Below are positions 57,804 through 64,000 of a stretch of DNA of 64,000 nucleotides, one piece after another. Position 1 is the stretch's first letter. Each line of letters begins with the position of its first letter. This DNA is from JANXMY01 sp965246745. Lineage in GTDB: Bacteria; Armatimonadota; Armatimonadia; Armatimonadales; Capsulimonadaceae. The stretch spans positions 2,728,001 to 2,792,000 of the forward strand of contig OZ251980.1 in assembly GCA_965246745.1 (NCBI GenBank). The letters are read 5' to 3'. Under the pieces are notes generated by a model. The model did no database searches. It had not been told where the DNA came from and saw nothing but the letters and a program-made list of their open reading frames with translations. The position numbers and the translations under genes are program-made.

Positions 57804-58178
57804 TCAGGCGCCGCCTTCTATTTCTTTCGCCTCCGCGCGTGTCATCCGTTTTGCTGCGCCATGCCGAACATGAATAATACGAACAAAAGGAGCATCGTCC
57901 GCTGCTTCTACGATTGTGAAAAGGACCCGGTACGCCACTGAACCGGTGCGCCGACGGTAGACAATCTGCCGGATTTCTTCCTTGAAGCGAGACTGCTCTG
58001 GGGCGATTTGCCGGTGCGGCATGAAGGCGAGCGGTGCGATGGCTTCCAGCAATCCTGCTTTCCAGTCATCAGCAATCTCGTCATCAACAAGTTCTGCGAA
58101 GCGGGCATGAGCTGCGTCAATCTCGGCTGCGGCTCGCGGAGTAATCCGCAACGCGTAAACGCGCGGTTCCTCACTCAT
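57804..58178 (-). CDS. ParE/RelE-like toxin
   Basis: A 124-residue protein whose core RITPRAAAEIDAAHARFAE, IRQIVYRRRTGSVAYRVLFTIV and VRIIHVRHGAAK matches RelE/ParE folds, including the basic C-terminal pocket. The start overlaps the stop of the antitoxin gene, the usual order. Confidence 0.85.
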   Translation of the reverse strand: MSEEPRVYALRITPRAAAEIDAAHARFAELVDDEIADDWKAGLLEAIAPLAFMPHRQIAPEQSRFKEEIRQIVYRRRTGSVAYRVLFTIVEAADDAPFVRIIHVRHGAAKRMTRAEAKEIEGGA

Positions 58179-58450
58179 GCCGCCGCATCGCCGGTTCTGC
58201 CGCTTTGGTTTCGTCGGCGGGCTTCCCGCTCCAGCTCGAACCGAGCCTGATAATCCTCAAAGCTGATGTCAAGCCTCGGGTCGCTTGTCAGTGAGCTTGC
58301 GATTGCCGCGCACGCCTCTTCAAAGTCGCGCTCTGCGGCTTCCACTGACGCGGCAAGCAGCACATCCACAAGGGTGGTGACATCCTGCCCTTCGCGGTCA
58401 GCCCATTCGCGCAGTTTTGTTTCCGTCTGCGGTGCGAGTGTAATAGTCAC
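58175..58450 (-). CDS. Antitoxin of the ParE/RelE-like toxin
   Basis: A 91-residue protein with an N-terminal ribbon-helix-helix-like segment (ITLAPQTETKLREWADREGQDVTTLVDVLL) and a charged C-terminal helix. Assignment rests on its size and its overlap with the toxin gene. Confidence 0.75.
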   Translation of the reverse strand: MTITLAPQTETKLREWADREGQDVTTLVDVLLAASVEAAERDFEEACAAIASSLTSDPRLDISFEDYQARFELEREARRRNQSGRTGDAAA

Positions 58451-58480
58451 AGGAACCTCCTCAAAATGGATCTGCTGCTG

Positions 58481-58846
58481 TTACAGGTCTTGGACGCTCA
58501 CCAAATCGCCCTCGCGGAAGCGAACACGCAGCTCTTGGTCATCCAAAAGCATGGTGCCGATGAGTGGACGGCGACCCGTTGCCAAAACATTGACTTGCTC
58601 TTGAACGCCGTTCCACAGAATTGTCAGTGAATGTATCGCTACTGTGATTATGCTTCCATCAGCAAGACTTACGGTTCGCCGGAGTACAAGAGGCAAACCC
58701 ATTGCTGCGACCGCTGCTATCGGCAGTGTCAAAAACTCACTGAAGCCAGTGTCAACGACAAAATCCAACGCAAAATCAGGCTGACCTGGCAAGCAAAGCG
58801 TAACTGGTAGAGTGGCCTGCCGTCGGATGGTCGTACCACGCATCAT
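58481..58846 (-). CDS. Retropepsin-like aspartic protease (clan AA)
   Basis: About 121 residues from ATGATG at 58846, which overlaps the stop of the gene upstream. The protease signature is DTGFSEF (DTGF instead of DTGA/S) near residue 36, and the second half has LIGTMLLDDQELRV, the flap-distant GxxLL motif. A single chain with one Asp would have to dimerise. It is small like the stand-alone clan AA proteins next to a partner gene. Confidence 0.8.
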   Translation of the reverse strand: MMRGTTIRRQATLPVTLCLPGQPDFALDFVVDTGFSEFLTLPIAAVAAMGLPLVLRRTVSLADGSIITVAIHSLTILWNGVQEQVNVLATGRRPLIGTMLLDDQELRVRFREGDLVSVQDL

Positions 58847-59136
58847 GTGGGAAGCCGCTCCATTGAGCCGGAAATAGTGCACGATACATCGTAGCCGATT
58901 CTCATGCAGAAGACGTCTGCATCCGGGTGGCGCTGGCGTACTAACGCGGCGGCATGGAAGCCAAGCTGGTCCTCGGCGATCTCATGATCGCCGCTCACAA
59001 GGTCAAACAAAATCAGCTTGCCGATATTCTCCGGGGTCTCGATCTGCGGACGGATTTGGTAGTACAATTCCCAGGCACGGCCTATTGAGTTGAGTTCAGC
59101 AGGCGCTTGCGGCGGAGGGGCTTGCAGGATTGCCAT
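58843..59136 (-). CDS. Small partner protein of the aspartic protease
   Basis: A 97-residue protein: AELNSIGRAWELYYQIRPQIETPENIGKLILFDLVSGDHEIAEDQLGFHAAALVRQRHPDAD. This pattern is known from genes directly before clan AA proteases in cyanobacteria, although the family has no assigned role. The stop overlaps the protease start (ATGATG), so the pair is coupled, as in a toxin-antitoxin layout. Confidence 0.75.
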   Translation of the reverse strand: MAILQAPPPQAPAELNSIGRAWELYYQIRPQIETPENIGKLILFDLVSGDHEIAEDQLGFHAAALVRQRHPDADVFCMRIGYDVSCTISGSMERLPT

Positions 59137-59145
59137 GAGTGTCTC

Positions 59146-60177
59146 CTAAATATGCCGGCCGACAGCCTGGGCAATCGGGGCGATGTCGTGCATCAGCTTT
59201 TGGAAGGCTTCGGGGAGAAGCGACTGTGCGCCGTCTTTCAGGGCTTTCTCGGGGTTCGGGTGGACTTCAATGATAATGCCGTCGGCCCCGGCGGCAATCG
59301 CGCCGCGCGTGACGGCGTTGACGAGGCTCGCCCGGCCCGTGGCGTGCGACGGGTCGGCAATCACCGGCAGATGCGAGAGTTCTTTGGCGGCGGCGACGGC
59401 GTTGATGTCGAACGTGTTGCGGGTGTAGGTCTCAAAGGTCCGAATGCCGCGCTCGCACAGCATCACATTTTTGTTGCCTTTGCTGGCAATATACTCGGCG
59501 GCTTGCAGCCATTCTTCAATGGTCGCCGCCATGCCGCGCTTCAGCATCACGGGAGTCTGCGTTTTGCCGATCTCGGTCAGCAGGGGAAAGTTCGCCATGT
59601 TGCGGGTGCCGATTTGCAGAATATCGGCATACCCGCAGACCAATTCGACATCGCGCACGTCCAACACTTCGGTGATAATCGGCATGTCCAGCTCTTCCCG
59701 CGCCGCCGCCAGCATCTTCAGCGCCGGCTCGCCGTGGCCGTGGAACGAGTAAGGGGAAGTAGACGGCTTGTACGCGCCGCCCCGGAGAATATGCGCCCCG
59801 GCGGCTTTGACCGCGCGGGCCGACTCCATAAGCTGCGCTTCGGTCTCCACCGTGCAGGGGCCGGCCATGACGACCACAAACGCCGGGTCGCCGATTTTGA
59901 TGCCGCGCACGTCAATCACGGTCGGGTCCGGGTGGAACTGCTTGCCGACCACTTTGTAGGGCTTAGTGACGGGGACGACTTTGTCCACATACGGCAGCGC
60001 TTCAAACTGCTGCATCACTTCGGCTTTCAGCGAAGCGTCGGCAGGCACCCCGACCGCGCCGACAATGGTGGTTTCGACGCCTTCGGAAAGATGCACCCCA
60101 TAGCCGCGCTCTTCAAGCATCTGTGTCACGTGCGTTAAGTTCTCCTTCGTCGCCCCTGACGAGAGTATAATAATCAT
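59146..60177 (-). CDS. aroF: 3-deoxy-7-phosphoheptulonate synthase (DAHP synthase, type I-beta)
   Basis: A 343-residue enzyme for the first shikimate step. An N-terminal regulatory ACT/ferredoxin-like domain (about 1-85) precedes the barrel with VMAGPCTVET, ILRGGAYKPSTSPYSF, EVLDVRDVELV, IGTRNMANF, LLKRGMAATIEEW, CERGIRTFE and IADPSHATG. GAAGGAG precedes the ATG. Regulation by tyrosine or phenylalanine through the N-domain is likely but not shown. Confidence 0.95.
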   Translation of the reverse strand: MIIILSSGATKENLTHVTQMLEERGYGVHLSEGVETTIVGAVGVPADASLKAEVMQQFEALPYVDKVVPVTKPYKVVGKQFHPDPTVIDVRGIKIGDPAFVVVMAGPCTVETEAQLMESARAVKAAGAHILRGGAYKPSTSPYSFHGHGEPALKMLAAAREELDMPIITEVLDVRDVELVCGYADILQIGTRNMANFPLLTEIGKTQTPVMLKRGMAATIEEWLQAAEYIASKGNKNVMLCERGIRTFETYTRNTFDINAVAAAKELSHLPVIADPSHATGRASLVNAVTRGAIAAGADGIIIEVHPNPEKALKDGAQSLLPEAFQKLMHDIAPIAQAVGRHI

Positions 60178-60309
60178 GGCCTGGCTCCTTCGACTTTTAT
60201 CCTTCGGAAATGTTTTTCAGTGTACCTTGCGCCCGGTTGTTTGTCAAGAAATCGCCGGTGCTTCCGGCCGGCTTGCCGTCCTGCGCCGCGCCGCCGCGCC
60301 GCAAACCGC

Positions 60310-60338
60310 TTGTCAAATGTCTCATTTTGTGCTATACT
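60310..60338 (+). promoter_or_regulatory. Promoter of lexA
   Basis: TTGTCA at 60310-60315, 17-bp spacer, TATACT at 60333-60338, followed by two LexA-box-like sequences. Confidence 0.75.
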
Positions 60339-60350
60339 AACCGTATAGGC

Positions 60351-60376
60351 CGAACATCTGTTGCCGAACGCCTGTT
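60351..60376. promoter_or_regulatory. Two tandem LexA boxes of the Gram-positive type
   Basis: CGAACATCTGTT (60351-60362) and CGAACGCCTGTT (60365-60376) both fit GAAC-N4-GTT and are 14 bp apart. They lie just after the predicted transcript start, where a repressor would block its own gene. Confidence 0.78.
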
Positions 60377-60411
60377 TTTCGGCACGAGGCCGTATCCGGA
60401 GGAACCGCACG

Positions 60412-61050
60412 ATGCCGAAGCTGACTGCCGACCAGAAACCTATCTCAACACGCCAAAAACAAATCCTGAATTATATCCAGCACCACATGGACGCCCACGG
60501 CTACCCGCCGACGGTCCGCGAGATCGGCACCGCCGTCAGCTTGTCGTCGTCGTCCACCGTCCATGCCCACTTGAAAACGCTTCAAGAGCAGGGGCATATC
60601 GAGCGCGACGCCGTTTTGACCCGCGCGATCAAGCTGACCCCGAACGGCCTCGGCGAAAGCCGCCCGCTGAGCAAGTCGGTGATCCAAATCCCGATTATCG
60701 GCACAGTCGCCGCCGGCAAGCCGCGACTGGCTGTGGAGGATGTGGAGGACGTTTTCCCGCTGCCGACCGATTTTATCTCCGGCGACGGGTTCATTCTCGA
60801 AGTGCGCGGAGATTCCATGATTGACGACGGTATCCATGACGGCGATTATGTGGTCGTGCGCCGCCAGCAGACCGCCGATAACGGGGAAACCGTCGTTGCC
60901 ATGATTGAAAGCGAGGCGACCGTGAAGCGCTTCTACAAAGAAAAGCAGCGCATCCGCCTTCAGCCCGCCAACAAGCGCATGAAGCCGATGTACTTCGACG
61001 ACGTGCAGATCGCCGGCAAAGTCGTCGGGCTGGTCCGAAGAATGGCGTAG
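60412..61050 (+). CDS. lexA: LexA repressor
   Basis: A 212-residue protein with the winged-helix DNA-binding domain (TRQKQILNYIQHHMDAHGYPPTVREIG, residues 13-39) and a C-terminal autoprotease. The cleavage site is Ala101-Gly102 (GTVAAGKP), the nucleophile Ser135 in VRGDSMIDDG and the base Lys172 in TVKRFYK. CGGAGGAA precedes the ATG. Its operator sits in its own leader. Confidence 0.96.
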   Translation: MPKLTADQKPISTRQKQILNYIQHHMDAHGYPPTVREIGTAVSLSSSSTVHAHLKTLQEQGHIERDAVLTRAIKLTPNGLGESRPLSKSVIQIPIIGTVAAGKPRLAVEDVEDVFPLPTDFISGDGFILEVRGDSMIDDGIHDGDYVVVRRQQTADNGETVVAMIESEATVKRFYKEKQRIRLQPANKRMKPMYFDDVQIAGKVVGLVRRMA

Positions 61051-61069
61051 CGGGCGAAACGCATCGAAG

Positions 61070-61217
61070 GAGCGAGGGAATAAATTCCTCTATGCCTTCG
61101 GCATTACTTCGTATCTGCTGAATGGCGTCCTTCGGACGACGGATTTGTGAACGCGAACATCAGCAATTCCTACATCCGAAGGATGCAATTCAGCGAAAGG
61201 AATTTATTCCCTCGCTC
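61070..61217. repeat. Palindromic element with 20-bp perfect ends
   Basis: GAGCGAGGGAATAAATTCCT at 61070-61089 is repeated inverted at 61198-61217. Internal small hairpins (GCCTTCGGC, GTCCTTCGGAC, CATCCGAAGGATG) and a GCTGAAT-type core appear in both halves. A family of such repeats is known in many genomes; here it separates lexA from the next gene. Confidence 0.7.
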
Positions 61218-61238
61218 TTTGTCCCAAGCAAACCCACC

Positions 61239-61691
61239 ATGCCCCATATTGAAAACAGCGTCCTCGTCCATGCCCCGCTCCAAGCCGTCTTCGCGGCGGC
61301 CCGCGACCAGGAATCGTTTCCCCAGTTCATGCCGGATGTCGAAAGCCTGACGGTGACCGAGCGCAGCGCCGACGGCACGCGCACGGTCTCGGACTGGGTC
61401 GCCGTCGCGTCGGACTTCAAGCTGAAAGTGCGCTGGACCGAGGAAGACGTGTGGGACGAAGCCGCCCACGAGCTGCGGTTCACGCAGCTTAAAGGGGATT
61501 ACACGGCCTACGGCGGGCGGTGGAAGTTTACCGAGGCCGAGGGCGGCGGGACGCTTTTCCACTCGGAGATTGATTACGACCTGGAAATCCCGCTGATTGG
61601 GGCGCTCCTGAAAGCGGTCGTCGCCCGCTTGATGCGGGACAACACGCAGAAGATTTTAGAAGCCATCAAAACCCGCGCGGAAGCGGCGTAA
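61239..61691 (+). CDS. Polyketide cyclase/START-like protein (RatA/Coq10 type)
   Basis: A 150-residue protein: SVLVHAPLQAVFAAARDQESFPQFMPDVESLTV, a beta-rich middle ending AAHELRFTQLKGDYTAYGGRWKFT and a C-terminal helix (LLKAVVARLMRDNTQKILEAI). This is the SRPBCC/START fold of RatA and Coq10 proteins, which bind a hydrophobic ligand. The ATG at 61239 is the first after the repeat. Ligand unknown. Confidence 0.85.
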   Translation: MPHIENSVLVHAPLQAVFAAARDQESFPQFMPDVESLTVTERSADGTRTVSDWVAVASDFKLKVRWTEEDVWDEAAHELRFTQLKGDYTAYGGRWKFTEAEGGGTLFHSEIDYDLEIPLIGALLKAVVARLMRDNTQKILEAIKTRAEAA

Positions 61692-61767
61692 TTCCCACGC
61701 GCTGAAGTATGTGGCTGAAGGGCGCTTCGCGCCGGCTGTCCTGCGGACAGAGGATTTCAATCCTGGG

Positions 61768-63045
61768 TCACTTTCCCCCTAGTTGCCGTGACGCCGGCAC
61801 GCGCTCCGCGCTGCCGATTTGAGCGCCGACGTAGTAATGCGCTAAAATCTCCCGGTATCCCTTGCGGTAGGGGGCGCTCGCCATCGCGACCGCGCCGTCC
61901 TGCGACATCCCCATCCCGTGCCCCCAGCCTTTGCCGTCGAACCGATACCCGCCGCCCGGAGTCCGGGTCAGCACGACCCGCGTGCTTCGCAGCGTGTCGT
62001 AGCCTAAAATCTGCCGAAGCTGCGGGCCGGGAATTGTCTTCAGCGTGCCGTCCGCGCCGGAAACGGTTGCGGTCGTAATCCGGCCCGACGGGTCCAGGCC
62101 GTCCACCGAGAGCGAAACAAACTGCGAAACTTGGGTGCGCGGGTCCCGCGCCAGCAGCGCGGCAAGCTGCGCCGCCGTGAACGTGTACGACCAGGAGTGG
62201 TACTTGCCCCCCGCCGCGTACTCTGCGCCGTCGGACTCGTCGCAGTCTTTGACGGCCTGCAAGTAAGGGCACTCGCCGGACAAATCGCACGCGGTCATGC
62301 CGCCGCTGTCGGTGGAAAAAATGGCGTCAATCAAGCGGCCCCGGTAGGTCAGCACCTGCGAGCGTGTGCCGTCCACCGCCGCATTGGACAGCGCGGTTTC
62401 GCCGTCCAGCCCGTCGTACCCTTCGCAGCGGGTCGTGTCGTCGAGGTCGAACCCGTCGGCGGCGCATTTGCCCCGGTTTTTCAGCGCATAGGTCCGCGCC
62501 GCCACCGCCTGCGCTTTCAGCGCTTCCATCGGCACTTTCGCGCCGATCTCCGCCGGCAGCACTCCGTACAGATACGGCTCCAGGCCGACCGTGTTGACCA
62601 CCCGAAAGGTCGTGTCCGGCTCGCGGCGCACCGTCAAAAAGCCCCGGTAGCGTCGCCAGGCCAGGCCCGACGCCGGGAGCGGCAGGCGGTCGGCGCGGGC
62701 AATCTTGACGAACCCGCCGGGACCCGGCAGCAGCGACACCGCCAGGCCGGGCGCAAGCAGGGTGGGAACGGCATGCACGGCGTCCAGGCGGGTCAGCGTC
62801 ACACCCGCCGGGGTCGTTTGCAGGGCATAGATCGCTTCGGCGCTGCCGTGGATCAGCGGCCGATTATTGGCGGCATCGCGCAGGGTGAACGCCCGGTCGC
62901 AGGAAAGCGCGAGCAGAGTGGCGCGGCGGAACGTGCGGTCTAAGCCAATCCGCAGGGGAGGGGAAACAGCCGGGGAAAGGGAGCCGGGCGGGGCGGCAAG
63001 CGCTGACGACGCGAAGAGCAGCAGAGCCAGGGCAAAGGAGCGCAT
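61768..63045 (-). CDS. SpoIID/LytB-domain protein, secreted
   Basis: About 425 residues from the ATG at 63045 (GGAGGAACC before it). A signal peptide (SFALALLLFASSALA) precedes the SpoIID domain (about 100-400): RGFLTVRR, VVNTVGLEPYLYGVLPAEIGAKVPMEALKAQAVAARTYAL, SNAAVDGTRSQVLTYRG, IFSTDSGGMT and FDGKGWGHGMGMSQDGAVAMA, the SpoIID/LytB motif with its catalytic Glu and His. The family cuts or senses peptidoglycan and is not restricted to spore formers. Confidence 0.9.
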   Translation of the reverse strand: MRSFALALLLFASSALAAPPGSLSPAVSPPLRIGLDRTFRRATLLALSCDRAFTLRDAANNRPLIHGSAEAIYALQTTPAGVTLTRLDAVHAVPTLLAPGLAVSLLPGPGGFVKIARADRLPLPASGLAWRRYRGFLTVRREPDTTFRVVNTVGLEPYLYGVLPAEIGAKVPMEALKAQAVAARTYALKNRGKCAADGFDLDDTTRCEGYDGLDGETALSNAAVDGTRSQVLTYRGRLIDAIFSTDSGGMTACDLSGECPYLQAVKDCDESDGAEYAAGGKYHSWSYTFTAAQLAALLARDPRTQVSQFVSLSVDGLDPSGRITTATVSGADGTLKTIPGPQLRQILGYDTLRSTRVVLTRTPGGGYRFDGKGWGHGMGMSQDGAVAMASAPYRKGYREILAHYYVGAQIGSAERVPASRQLGGK

Positions 63046-63091
63046 GGTTCCTCCAAAATTTAACACAGGAAAAATTCAACTAGGGAAAATC

Positions 63092-63126
63092 AAAAAAAGC
63101 GAGGAGCAGGCGCTCCTCGCTTTTTT
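63092..63126 (-). terminator. Terminator between tRNA-Pro and the SpoIID gene
   Basis: GCGAGGAGC pairs with GCTCCTCGC around AGGC, with an A-run on one side and a T-run on the other, so it works for the minus-strand tRNA. Confidence 0.9.
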
Positions 63127-63130
63127 GCAG

Positions 63131-63204
63131 TCGGGGTGACAGGACTTGAACCTGCGACCTCTCAGTCCCGAACCGAGCACTCTACCAAACTGAGCTACAC
63201 CCCG
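63131..63204 (-). tRNA. tRNA-Pro (anticodon CGG)
   Basis: Cloverleaf on the reverse strand: acceptor CGGGGTG/CACCCCG, anticodon stem CTCGG/CTGAG around TTCGGGA, T-loop GGTTCAAGTCC. CCA is not encoded. Confidence 0.95.
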
Positions 63205-63338
63205 AGATGCCGTCCGGGCGCATGCGCCGGAAGAAAAGTATCATAGCCGATTCGGAGCGCGTTTGTCAAGGTTTTCGGCGGCGGGCTGAAGAATTGGGCG
63301 GTTTCCGCCGACAATCGCGGCAGAAGGAACCCGTTGCC

Positions 63339-63479
63339 ATGCGTCTTTCCCCGATTTTCCTGGCCTGCGCCGCCGGCTTGGCGACCCTAGCCGTGACCCA
63401 GGCGCTTGCGCCGACCGTTCATGCGTCGTCCCAAGCAGCCGCTCAGCGTCCCGAAAGCCCGCGCACGACGGCGCGGTAA
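63339..63479 (+). CDS. Short secreted peptide
   Basis: A 46-residue frame (MRLSPIFLACAAGLATLAVT...) with a signal-peptide-like start and AGAAGGA 10 nt before the ATG. The rest is short and polar. It overlaps the convergent gene by 37 nt. It could be a real small exported protein or a chance frame. Confidence 0.4.
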   Translation: MRLSPIFLACAAGLATLAVTQALAPTVHASSQAAAQRPESPRTTAR

Positions 63480-64000
63480 TCAAACTCGGCTTGGAAGAGC
63501 GCCCGGTCGCCCCAGCCGTAAGCCGCCGTCAGCGTGCCGCCTTCGCGGTACAGCGAGATCGGAAACGCCACCCGCTTGGTGTCGAACAGCTCGCCGAGGC
63601 CCTCGTAGCCGTGCGGCACATCGTCCGGGGTGATCGCCCGAGCGCACGCGGCAAAGTACGGCTTGCCGCCCGCGTCAAACTCCAAGCGCACCATCCAGCC
63701 TTCGTACTGTTCTTCGATTTCGGTATAAGCCGAGTCCATCGTTTCCGGGTGCGCCGGCTCGTTGCGCTCCAGCACGATATGGATGAGGCCGAGATACCCG
63801 CTGCCGTCCGAGCAGGGCAGAAAGTTCGACCCGAGGCCGACCCGGTTGACCCGCGCCCAGATATCCGGGCCGAGGGCGCTCGGCAGGCCGTCTATGAAGC
63901 CGCGCAGACCGTAGCCGCGCCGGCTTTCCGGGTCGCGCGACGCGAAATACGGCAGCAGCTTGGTTTCGCTCATGGACCGCGCCCCAATCAGCGTCTGCTC
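63443..64000 (-). CDS. C-terminal part of a GH130-like glycosidase/phosphorylase (start outside window)
   Basis: The frame stays open to the window edge beyond the ATG at 63973. The visible residues match the C-terminal blades of the GH130 five-bladed propeller: NRVGLGSNFLPCSDGSGYLGLIHIV, then MVRLEFDAGGKPYFAACARAI and TKRVAFPISLYREGGTLTAAYGWGDRALFQAEFDY, corresponding to the W/YG-x-AD pattern of these enzymes. Usual family size is over 300 residues, so at least the first half is missing here. Substrate unknown. Confidence 0.65.
   Translation of the reverse strand, partial: EQTLIGARSMSETKLLPYFASRDPESRRGYGLRGFIDGLPSALGPDIWARVNRVGLGSNFLPCSDGSGYLGLIHIVLERNEPAHPETMDSAYTEIEEQYEGWMVRLEFDAGGKPYFAACARAITPDDVPHGYEGLGELFDTKRVAFPISLYREGGTLTAAYGWGDRALFQAEFDYRAVVRGLSGR

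Noticed and set aside
59107..60138. 343-codon plus-strand frame
   Set aside because: Exact antisense of aroF, which is a clear DAHP synthase.

Overview
The window is about 64 kb of GC-rich, gene-dense chromosome from a diderm, flagellated bacterium. FlgH and FlgI (L and P rings) imply an outer membrane, while the lexA control region carries tandem GAAC-N4-GTT boxes of the Gram-positive type. Together with a DUF4127 protein, a pseudopilin-like protein, many Uma2 and toxin-antitoxin fragments and leaderless genes, this best fits Armatimonadota or a related Terrabacteria lineage. The phylum is my inference and is not proven by any single gene.

Layout: 0-6.3 kb holds the tail of a DNA methyltransferase-like gene, lysS, a membrane HATPase, a Rieske protein, a secreted propeller and a VapBC pair. 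6.3-16.3 kb is a leftward gene cluster of six large membrane-linked proteins ending in a 1108-residue tubulin/FtsZ-like GTPase; with it come a pseudokinase, a vWA protein, a triple-PH membrane protein and a coiled-coil protein. It is the most coherent candidate for an undescribed system. 16.4-20.2 kb has a CBS protein and a translationally coupled operon nanE-ROK kinase-DUF4127, then tRNA-Val. 20.3-30 kb is mixed metabolism: ohr, an adenosine deaminase-like gene, rpiA, tRNA-Leu, queE, an SRAP protein, an ABC ATPase and several small secreted or disordered proteins. 30-40 kb has a group 2 sigma factor and a flagellar cluster (flgF, flgG, flgA, flgH, flgI, rod-binding protein, flgN, flgK, flgL, fliW, csrA) with two sigma-28-like promoters.

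40-44.4 kb is an island of secreted proteins, its end clearly AT-rich, bracketed by two near-identical terminators each followed by a strong promoter. Then come icd, a wrecked Uma2 gene and mdh. A 1.5 kb AT-rich cassette coding for DUF5343-like and DUF3800 proteins sits at the 3' end of mdh, between two diverged 66-bp copies of that end. 48.8-64 kb has a pseudopilin, a lactonase-like propeller, an ECF sigma/anti-sigma pair, an isochorismatase-like hydrolase, an HDOD protein, tyrA, aroF, lexA, a toxin-antitoxin pair, an aspartic-protease pair, a SpoIID protein, tRNA-Pro and a partial GH130-like gene.

Three sequence habits recur. Short tandem duplications of 13-22 bp lie at gene edges. Palindromic interspersed elements are present, one of them read in frame inside flgA. 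Start codons without a ribosome binding site lie 5-10 nt after a -10 box, implying leaderless transcripts. No intergenic gap exceeds about 240 bases, and no rRNA, CRISPR array or transposase was seen.
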